Shown: piece by piece, positions 57,503-64,000 of the stretch
How the letters are laid out: each line of letters starts with the position of its first letter
Numbering within the stretch: the stretch's first letter is position 1
From: Cupriavidus necator N-1
GTDB lineage: Bacteria; Pseudomonadota; Gammaproteobacteria; Burkholderiales; Burkholderiaceae
Length of the DNA stretch: 64,000 nucleotides
Reading direction: 5' to 3'
NCBI RefSeq assembly: GCF_000219215.1
Contig: NC_015727.1
Location: 992,001 to 1,056,000, forward strand
Program-made: the position numbers and the translations under genes
Notes under the pieces: model-generated
What the model was told of the DNA's origin: nothing
Database searches by the model: none
The model's input: only the letters and a program-made list of their open reading frames with translations

Positions 57503-57730
57503 ATCGTCTCCTCATTCTTGACATCTCAAAGCGGCCAGCGCAGGGGATGGGGCAACTTGCGTTGCAACACAAGCGTCTCTGTTCCCAATTTCGCCAGCGC
57601 CGAAGCACCAAACTTGCCAGTGCGCACGGTCATAGTGGCTTGCTAGCCAGGCAGACAGACAACAGACAGACCGCCCACCAACTCAACGCGCCGTACGATC
57701 CGTGCCTTCGCATGCTGGAATCATAATTAA

Positions 57731-57764
57731 CTATTTCTCGCCGTACGAAATAGAGAATTTACAT
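57731..57764. promoter_or_regulatory. Operator-like inverted repeat and GAATTTACAT upstream of cassette B
   Basis: CTATTTC (57731-57737) and GAAATAG (57747-57753) form a 7-bp inverted repeat with a nine-base spacer, immediately followed by GAATTTACAT (57755-57764). That ten-mer is identical to the right half of the shared RraA promoter element, though here it points away from the operon and CGTAT is absent at the expected spacing (CTATT instead). Confidence 0.45.
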
Positions 57765-57819
57765 ACTAGGATCACGTTTCTTGATGAGCCTTAAAAGACA
57801 CTTCTCACGCTCATAAGTG

Positions 57820-57866
57820 GTGCTGATTGCCCTTAAATGGGCCCAAAAACCAAGGGGCATCAGCAC
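57820..57866. repeat. Long imperfect stem-loop
   Basis: GTGCTGATTGCCCTT (57820-57834) pairs with AAGGGGCATCAGCAC (57852-57866) around a 17-base loop. It could be an old element end or a terminator. The following stretch to 58589 holds no recognisable gene. Confidence 0.4.
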
Positions 57867-58589
57867 TTGCGCGCCATAATGGGGAGTTCGGAATTCCTGG
57901 GGCACACGCGCCGCAGGAGGTGCATGAAGGGGCTGACCCGGGGTTCGCCATACGGGACACTCCCCTGGATATTTGGGAAGGACCGAGGGGCGCCTTTACG
58001 TGGTCTCTAAAACCCGAGAGGCTGCCCTTGAAGCGGGCTGCAGCAACTGCTGCAGCGCTTCCTCATCGTTCGAGAGCCGAAAACGCAACACCGTGAAGTC
58101 GTCGCAGATTGCCAGCTGCCTACACCGGCCTGCGCCGCCAAAAGGCTGGAGCTTCTCGACAAGAGGCCTGCCAGTTAGCTTGGCGCTCGCCGTGTGGATG
58201 GAAGCGGATTGAACGCGGACCGTGGATCCAAGGTGCGAGCAATGACTCCGCCGGGTCGCTATTCGTAGTGAATAGGCTGGATGTGCGATTCCATCCAGTC
58301 ATAGTGCCTGTCGTAGCCGCCCACGCCCAGTTCGTTTGCCTTGGCGACTGCTCATTGCTATCGGGTCGCTCGCTTCGCTTCTGGCCGACTCGCGTCTTGT
58401 TATCATCGCCGGCAAGCCTGCGGTTTCCCGCGGCGGCTTCATCTCTTCCGTAGTACATCGGGTGTGCATTCCTCTTCAACGCAGCCTGCCCTTTTGGCTA
58501 AGCCTCGGCGCAATGGTCCAGGCGAGTATGGCGAGCTGGACCACTTGTGAGGCGCCACGAAACCTGAGCCGCCGCCGCCAATTTTTTTC

Positions 58590-59010
58590 CTATTGCGATC
58601 GCCTCAGCGACACCGTTCTGGGCACCGTATATTCCAAGAGACCATCGACATCGTTCTCAATGCCGACGCCCGATTGCTTGTGACCAGCCATGGGCTTGTC
58701 GGGCCCGATAGTGTGAATCTGGTTAACCCAGACCGTACCGGTATTAAGCCGCAGGGCGACTTCCATAGCGGCCTCCTCGTCGCGCCCCCAGACCGAACCA
58801 CCTAGGCCGTACTCACTGTTGTTCGCGCGCGCAATGACCTCGTCCACGTCGCGGAACTTAATCAGCGGCAGGATCGGGCCAAATGCTTCTTCGCAGACTA
58901 CCCGTCCGGTATCCGGCGGATTGTCCACAAGCGTGACAGGGAAGAAATCGCCGCTTCCCTCCGGCACTTCACCGCCGACAAGAATGCGATATCCAGCGTT
59001 GCGCGACCGC
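58590..59010 (-). pseudogene. C-terminal fragment of an aldehyde dehydrogenase
   Basis: It reads [20 protein letters not shown], then EEAFGPILPLIKFRDVDEVIARANNSEYGLGGSVWG, TGTVWVNQ and AGHKQSGVGIENDVDGLLEYT: the last third of an aldehyde dehydrogenase. The catalytic cysteine half is missing. It breaks off next to an unrelated fragment at 59015. Confidence 0.85.
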
Positions 59011-59014
59011 TCTG

Positions 59015-59089
59015 CACATCCTGGAGAACCCCATGCTCAACGGCGAGACCATCCGCCTGGACGGCGCCATCCGCATGGCGCCACGCTGA
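59015..59089 (+). pseudogene. C-terminal fragment of a short-chain dehydrogenase
   Basis: 24 codons ending [20 protein letters not shown] then TGA, the characteristic end of type-II 3-hydroxyacyl-CoA dehydrogenase-like SDR proteins. No body of the gene remains. It abuts the aldehyde dehydrogenase fragment on the other strand, marking a deletion or rearrangement junction. Confidence 0.7.
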
Positions 59090-59282
59090 GCGGTCCTATC
59101 AGTATGAGAAGCGCTGCGCTGACTGCCGGAGAACAGCTTGCCTCTGCGTGAACCATCAGTTTCTCTGAGAGCGGAGACCATCAGCACTGCGCGACTACCT
59201 GATGAATCGCAGGGGCCTACAAGCTCCCCGAGAAGATCCTCTGCTTAGTCACCATCTAGCGGCAAGTTGCTCAGGCACCAGC

Positions 59283-59640
59283 TTAAACAATTGGTTGCGG
59301 ACACGCAGATTTGCAACTTGCGTTCGGCCCATTCATCATTGAGCCGGATGATCCGCAGCGCCATTGTGCCCGCATGGCGAGCGACGGTATTCTCCGGAAG
59401 CACACCAATGCCGAATTGGCCTCAATCATCCGGCACGCGGTCTCGAAGTTGCTGACCTGCACGCGCCAGCGCAACTCACGCTGCAAATCCTCTGCGGCGC
59501 GCTTGAGGACATTGTGAATCGCGCTGGCCTCCGGTAGGCCTATGAAGTCGTAGCCCAGCGTATCAATGAAGTCCATGCTGCTGCGCTCGGCCAGCGGTTG
59601 GCTCAGCGTGGTAGCAAGCACTAGGCGGTCCCACCTGCAC
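59283..59640 (-). pseudogene. C-terminal fragment of a LysR-family regulator
   Basis: It reads LAERSSMDFIDTLGYDFIGLPEAS, then LRWRVQVSNFETACRMIEANSA, after which the frame shifts. This matches the effector domain of the LysR proteins at 40736-41671 and 61838-62758 (F..ACRMIEAG). The N-terminal DNA-binding half is gone; the fragment ends at the IS66 boundary. Confidence 0.75.
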
Positions 59641-59650
59641 GGCATCACCT

Positions 59651-60301
59651 CTAGGCCTCCTGCCGGTAGTACGGCAGGTGATCAACGAAGCGGCTGATCA
59701 GCGTGTGCGCGACCAAGCCGGCTGCTGGTAGGCCGCCGTCGATGATTTGCGGTTCAACAGGCTCTTGTACCAGGCGTTGGCAGCATCGGCAGGCCCACTT
59801 GCCATAGATGTGGCGGTGCACGAAGAACTCCGCCGGCACGATATCCAACTTCTCGCTGACGTCCTCACCCACGCGTACCATGGTCCGTCCACAGCCCGGT
59901 GTTGAGCAGTGAGTATCCTCGGGCTCGTGGTAATGCTCAACTCGGCGCAGGTGCGCCGGAAGGGGCTGGCGACGGGGCGTGCGTTTGGACTTGGTGTTGT
60001 CTTCAATAGAGGGCTCGCCCTTGGCCTGCTGCAACTGCGCTTGCAGACTGGCCTCGTCTTCGGCCAGTGTCTCCTCAAACAGGCGGCGCTGCTCGGCGCT
60101 CATCGCCTCGGTCTTGGCTCCGAACTTCCAGGCCTTGAGTCGCGCCAGTTCGAAGGTGATCTTCTCGATCTTGACGTCCTTGAGCTTGATCTCGCGTTCC
60201 TGCTGCTGGATGTGTGCGAGCATCTGCTGCGCCAGTGCCAGGACGTCCTCGGGCGCGAGATCCTGAAGGCCTTGGTCTTGTAGTTGGCGCAGGTTCAGCA
60301 T
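59651..60301 (-). pseudogene. IS66 transposase TnpC, N-terminal part
   Basis: About 216 residues from MLNLRQLQDQ: coiled-coil region, the IS66 zinc-binding CSTPGCGRTM and WACRCCQRLV segments, then PAAGLVAHTLISRFVDHLPYYRQ and a premature end. The catalytic core is absent. Confidence 0.85.
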
Positions 60302-60371
60302 GGCACCATCGTGCCAGCCACCGGGCGCTACTACCATCCGGATTTATGCTGTCAACGCACCGTGATCATCG

Positions 60372-60708
60372 TCATATCCGCGTAATGGCGCGGAGGTCCT
60401 CCAGGCGCTGCCAGGGCAGACCGAGCACCAGGGCGTCGAACTGCGCCTGCGTCAGTTGTGCGCCGGTGGCGCCGGCCTGTATGGCAGGCCAGGTAAAGCG
60501 TCCCTGGTTGAGGCGGCGCGCGGCACACCATACGCCAAAGCCGTCATGCACCAATAGCTTCATGCGCGTATGGCGGGCGTTCGAGAACAAGTAGGCGTGA
60601 TGAGACTGAGCTGCGCCGAAGACCTGCACCGCGCGCCAGCAACCGCTCGCTTTCGGCACGCATGTCGATGGGTTCGACGGCCAACCACAGCGCGTCAATG
60701 CGGATCAT
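60372..60708 (-). pseudogene. IS66 accessory protein TnpB, frameshifted
   Basis: It begins MIRIDALWLAVEPIDMRAES, shifts frame near 60630, and continues VQVFGAAQSHHAYLFSNARHTRMKLLVHDGFGVW. Start overlaps the tnpA stop (ATGA), as usual in IS66. Confidence 0.85.
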
Positions 60709-61109
60709 CGCAGCCAGTCCCGAAGCAGTTGGGAAAACTGCTGCGCCGCTGACAGAGGCCAATGCACAACCAGCGTGCCGCCTGGGCGCGGTATCTCCAT
60801 GCGGATGGTCTCGGGCGTTGCCGCCGCCGGCGTCTTACACGATAGCACCTCTCCCGTGACTGCGGACAGGGCGTCCACCTGTAGCGGAACAAACGCGTGG
60901 CCCTCGCTCAGCGCCGTCAGCATCTGCCGCTGACGGTCCTCGCGCATCCATGGGTGCACCATATTCGGGTTCAGCCCGTGGCTGAGCGCGACCCCCGCAA
61001 CCGAAGCTCCTGGCGTGCGAACCTGTTCCAGGAACATCGCCTTGAAATCGGCGCTGTACTCCCGCCGGCGCGGCCGCTCAACTGTCGACACTTGATCCAT
61101 CGTATCCAC
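60705..61109 (-). CDS. IS66 accessory protein TnpA
   Basis: 134 residues. Helix-turn-helix region YSADFKAMFLEQVRTPGASVAGVALSHGLNPNMVHPW. AAGGAGG lies upstream of the ATG. Intact, but without functional tnpB or tnpC here. Confidence 0.85.
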   Translation of the reverse strand: MDTMDQVSTVERPRRREYSADFKAMFLEQVRTPGASVAGVALSHGLNPNMVHPWMREDRQRQMLTALSEGHAFVPLQVDALSAVTGEVLSCKTPAAATPETIRMEIPRPGGTLVVHWPLSAAQQFSQLLRDWLR

Positions 61110-61178
61110 GATCCTCCTTCGTGTGGACGATGCTTCATCGCTTCAATCGATTCAAGATGGAACAACTGGTCGCTTACG

Positions 61179-61706
61179 TTCTACGAACTGCACGCCAACC
61201 ATAAAAGCGAGGTGTCGGGTCAGGCGCTGGCGTACATCGGCATGCTCTACGACGTTGAGCGCGAGGTGGCGACACTCAGCCCAGAGGAGCGACGACGCAT
61301 GCGGCAGGAGAAGGCGCACGCCGTGGCCGATGCATTGCATGCCTGGATGATCGGCCAACGGCAAAAAGTGCCAGACGGATCGGCCATCGCCAAAGCACTG
61401 GATTACAGCCTCAAACGCTGGGAAGCGCTCACGCGCTACCTCGACGATGGCAATGCGCCGATCGATAACAACTGGGTGGAAAACCAGATCCGACCTTGGG
61501 CGATCGGCCGCTCGAACTGGCTGTTCGCGGGCTCATTACGAGCAGGACAACGGGCGGCCGCGGTCATGAGCTTGGTGCGTTCGGCACAGTTGAACGGACT
61601 GGATCCGCATGCGTACCTGACGGACGTGCTGACCAGACTGCCGACCCAGCGCGCTAGCGCCATCGGTGAACTGCTGCCGCACCGTTGGACGGCTGCCGTC
61701 TCCTGA
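61179..61706 (+). pseudogene. IS66 transposase TnpC, C-terminal part, inverted
   Basis: It starts FYELHANHKSEVSGQALAYIG and contains the DDE_Tnp_IS66 tail YLDDGNAPIDNNWVENQIRP and GRSNWLFAGS. Orientation is opposite to the N-terminal part. Confidence 0.85.
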
Positions 61707-61837
61707 AACCATACACCGTCAAGACCGCTTCGCCAGCCGCCTACTTTAGATAGGCAATATCATCCTTTCATTACGGCAATGGGAAAATGGCCGTATGTTC
61801 AACCACCCTTTCCCAACTCGAAAACGTCGGCAAGTCA

Positions 61838-62758
61838 CTACTGGGGCGTCTTAGCATTGAGCTCAATACCGCTCAAATGCTGGAGAAGCTTGTTTGCTTC
61901 TGGTTGAAGAGCATGCAAATCGCGCACGCCTAGCCATAGCGAACGCACGGCCCAAGGGTCCGCCAGACGGACGGCACGTAGACCTGCAACGAGTATTTCT
62001 TCACGCACTGCACCCGCGGGTAGGAGGCCAATGCCGTGCCCCGCTTCTATCATGCGGCAAATGCCGTCGAAACTAGTCACCTGGATCCTGAGTTTCAATA
62101 TTCGCTCAAGCGCCGCCGCTGCTTCCGTCATCCGGTTCAAAAGGGAGCTGCCCTGGTTCAGCCCAACGAAGTCGAAGTCCAAAGTGTCAGCAAACTGTAC
62201 CTCAGCTCGATCTGCGAGCGGATGGTCGGCAGGCACAAGGACTACTAGCACATCCTTGCGATAAGCGAACTTTTGTATACCCGGCGCATGTACGTTGTCT
62301 GCGAACACCCCAATGTCAGCAACACCTCTCATCACCGCCTCGACCACCTCGTAGCTCAGTTTCTCTTCCAAGCTGATTCGGATGAGAGGCTCGCGCTCAA
62401 GAAAGGCAGCTAAGTCATTGGGCAGGAACTGTACTACCGCAGATGTGTTGGCCCACACCCGAACATGTCCGCGGACCCCAACGGCAAAGTCACTCATAGC
62501 GCTCGACATCTCATTCACGGTCTCCAAGACACTCTTGGCGTGTCGCACCAACTCATGGCCGGCAGAAGTGAGCATCAAGCCCCTAGGGAGCCTAAAAAAC
62601 AATGGGCAATCCACTGTTCGCTCCAGTTCCGCTATCCGCTTGCTAACCGCCGATAGCGTCATATGCGCCTTTTCCGACGCACGGGTTACGCCGCCGTTCT
62701 CTGCGACGAGCAGAAAGATTCGAAGGGATTGAAGGTCGAAATGTGTTGGCTTAAGCAC
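61838..62758 (-). CDS. LysR-family regulator, divergent from dctA
   Basis: 306 residues from a GTG (LKPTHFDLQSLRIF), chosen because it aligns with the start of the related LysR at 40736 and leaves a 168-bp divergent promoter. An upstream ATG at 62863 would add 35 residues and leave only 63 bp. Helix-turn-helix VTRASEKAHMTLSAVSKRIAELE, effector domain with FDGICRMIEAGHGIGLLP. Likely controls the adjacent C4-dicarboxylate transporter. Confidence 0.9.
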   Translation of the reverse strand: MLKPTHFDLQSLRIFLLVAENGGVTRASEKAHMTLSAVSKRIAELERTVDCPLFFRLPRGLMLTSAGHELVRHAKSVLETVNEMSSAMSDFAVGVRGHVRVWANTSAVVQFLPNDLAAFLEREPLIRISLEEKLSYEVVEAVMRGVADIGVFADNVHAPGIQKFAYRKDVLVVLVPADHPLADRAEVQFADTLDFDFVGLNQGSSLLNRMTEAAAALERILKLRIQVTSFDGICRMIEAGHGIGLLPAGAVREEILVAGLRAVRLADPWAVRSLWLGVRDLHALQPEANKLLQHLSGIELNAKTPQ

Positions 62759-62926
62759 AAAAATTCTCTCGTATTCGCGTCCGCTCCTATAGTAATCGCC
62801 CTCAGTAGCTTTTCCCAGAAGGAAAGGGTTGTTGACCGATAACTGATTCTCGGATGTAGGCATCTGTAAAAAAATACCGCCCTAACGAGCGGAATTACCC
62901 GCCGGGCACAGTAGCAGGAGACAGAC

Positions 62927-64000
62927 ATGCCCACAGTCGATTCGGCCATTCCCGCCGGCGTGCCAGACGAACGCCCGCACAAGAAGTGGTACAGCCACCT
63001 CTATGTCCAGGTGCTCATTGCCGTAGCAATCGGCATTATTATGGGACACATCTACCCCAATGCCGCCCAAGCCATGAAGCCGCTTGGCGACAACTTCCTG
63101 AAGCTGGTGAAGTTGATGGTCGCACCGCTAATCTTCTGCACCGTCGTGCATGGCATCGCAAGCATGCGGGACATAAAGGCGGTGGGGCGCCTTGGCGGCA
63201 AAGCCCTCATCTACTTCGAGGTCATGACAACACTGGCCCTGGCCATAGGCTTGCTGGTTGTCAACATCATGAAGCCCGGCGTCGGAATGCACGTAGACCC
63301 ATCGACGCTTGATGCTTCGTCTATTGCAACCTACACCAAGGCCGCCCATGAGCAAACGGTGGTCGGCTACCTCTCCCACATCATTCCTCACACCGTGATT
63401 GGGGCATTTGCGGAAGGTGACCTTCTGCAGGTGTTGTTCATCTCCATCATCTTTGCGTTTGCTCTGCAAATGCTTGGTGAACGAGGCAAGCCGATGTTGG
63501 ACGTGATCGACTCGGCTGCGAACACCTTCTTCAACATGGTACGTATCGTCATGTACGTATCGCCATTGGGTGCCTTCGGAGCAATCGCATTCACGATCGG
63601 CAAGTACGGCATTGGGTCGTTGGCATCATATGGCCAACTGCTTGTCACGTATTACCTGACTGCGGTGCTGTTTGTCGTGATTGTTTTGGGTGCGGTATGC
63701 CGCCTAACTGGTTTCGGCTTGTTCAGCTTCCTCCGGTACATCCGCGAAGAGCTGCTGATTGTCCTTGGGACATCATCCTCAGAGTCTGCGCTTCCCAGGC
63801 TGATGGCAAAGTTGGAGCGCCTCGGTTGCGACAAGTCAGCAGTCGGCCTTGTCGTTCCATCGGGCTATTCCTTCAATCTGGACGGAAGCTGCATCAACAT
63901 GACCGTCCTTGCAATCTTCATCGCGCAGGCAACCGACACATATCTGTCTTTCGGCCACCAAGTTACCCTGCTGGCCATTCTCCTGTTGACCTCGAAGGGC
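62927..64000 (+). CDS. dctA: C4-dicarboxylate:cation symporter DctA (runs off the window)
   Basis: 358 codons are visible, with no stop before the edge. The ATG has GCAGGAG upstream. Hydrophobic segments begin at [16 protein letters not shown]; hallmark motifs are [30 protein letters not shown] (the re-entrant serine-rich loop) and [11 protein letters not shown]. It imports succinate, fumarate, malate or aspartate with protons or sodium. This fits the dicarboxylate theme of the window. Confidence 0.95.
   Translation, partial: MPTVDSAIPAGVPDERPHKKWYSHLYVQVLIAVAIGIIMGHIYPNAAQAMKPLGDNFLKLVKLMVAPLIFCTVVHGIASMRDIKAVGRLGGKALIYFEVMTTLALAIGLLVVNIMKPGVGMHVDPSTLDASSIATYTKAAHEQTVVGYLSHIIPHTVIGAFAEGDLLQVLFISIIFAFALQMLGERGKPMLDVIDSAANTFFNMVRIVMYVSPLGAFGAIAFTIGKYGIGSLASYGQLLVTYYLTAVLFVVIVLGAVCRLTGFGLFSFLRYIREELLIVLGTSSSESALPRLMAKLERLGCDKSAVGLVVPSGYSFNLDGSCINMTVLAIFIAQATDTYLSFGHQVTLLAILLLTSKG

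Larger units (their letters stand above)
59651..61744. mobile_element. Rearranged IS66-family element
   Basis: tnpA, tnpB and the N-terminal part of tnpC are on the minus strand (61109 to 59651). The C-terminal part of tnpC is on the plus strand (61179-61706). An IS66-type end (GTAAGCG, read outward-in from 61177) abuts the tnpC C-terminal part directly, and the other end (GTAGGCGGCTGGCGAAGCGG, read from 61744) lies downstream. About 120 central TnpC residues are missing. Confidence 0.8.

Overview
The window looks like an accessory, metabolism-rich stretch of a beta-proteobacterial (Burkholderiales; Cupriavidus/Bordetella-like) chromosome or megaplasmid. The reasons are the high GC content, three intact Bug/TctC periplasmic receptors without TctAB membrane genes, six intact LysR regulators, and IS3, IS30 and IS66 elements. 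No tRNA, rRNA or CRISPR array was seen.

Layout. (A) 0.3-12.4 kb: a minus-strand operon read from 11.3 kb downward: three RraA-type aldolase/decarboxylase genes, a PLP-dependent serine/threonine (hydroxyaspartate) dehydratase, a RidA protein, a GltIJKL-type amino-acid ABC transporter and a pyruvate carboxylase, with a divergent LysR gene. (IS) 12.4-16.7 kb: decayed DNA and an IS3-family element whose orfB is split by an intact IS30-family element. (C) 16.9-23.0 kb: a Bug receptor, an RraA pseudogene, an RraA gene and a LysR gene on the minus strand, divergent from RraA-RraA-aminotransferase. This LysR and the two RraA genes are paralogues of block A in the same order. (D) 23.5-34.9 kb: GntR regulator, Bug receptor, enoyl-CoA hydratase, CaiB CoA-transferase, a twice-frameshifted MFS transporter, a hydrolase, an acyl-CoA dehydrogenase with a mesaconyl-CoA-hydratase-like protein, an AraC-like regulator and a frameshifted citF. 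(E) 35-41.7 kb: CaiB CoA-transferase, CitE-type lyase and a second pyruvate carboxylase with divergent LysR. (F) 41.7-47.2 kb: two hydrolases, an aldehyde dehydrogenase and a two-subunit sulfopyruvate-decarboxylase-like TPP enzyme with divergent LysR. (G) 47.5-52.4 kb: aspartate-dehydrogenase-like protein, LysR, Bug, IlvD/Edd dehydratase. (B) 52.9-57.5 kb: a second RidA-dehydratase-GltKJIL cassette. (H) 57.5-61.8 kb: gene fragments and a rearranged IS66. The window ends in a LysR gene divergent from dctA, which runs off the edge.

How it may work together (inference). Most enzymes act on or produce small 2-oxo and dicarboxylic acids (pyruvate, oxaloacetate, C4/C5 hydroxy-dicarboxylates or their CoA esters). 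Imported acidic amino acids could be deaminated by the dehydratase/RidA pair or the aminotransferase, the oxo-acids cleaved or decarboxylated by RraA-type enzymes, and the pyruvate carboxylated to oxaloacetate. The CoA-transferase/hydratase/CitE-type genes fit a mesaconate/itaconate-like route ending in pyruvate and acetyl-CoA.

The most novel signal is regulatory. Three separate RraA promoters carry the same bipartite element, CGTAT-N19-GAATTTACA, at nearly the same distance from the start codon, and a decayed fourth copy precedes the RraA pseudogene. This suggests one LysR-controlled regulon spread by duplication.
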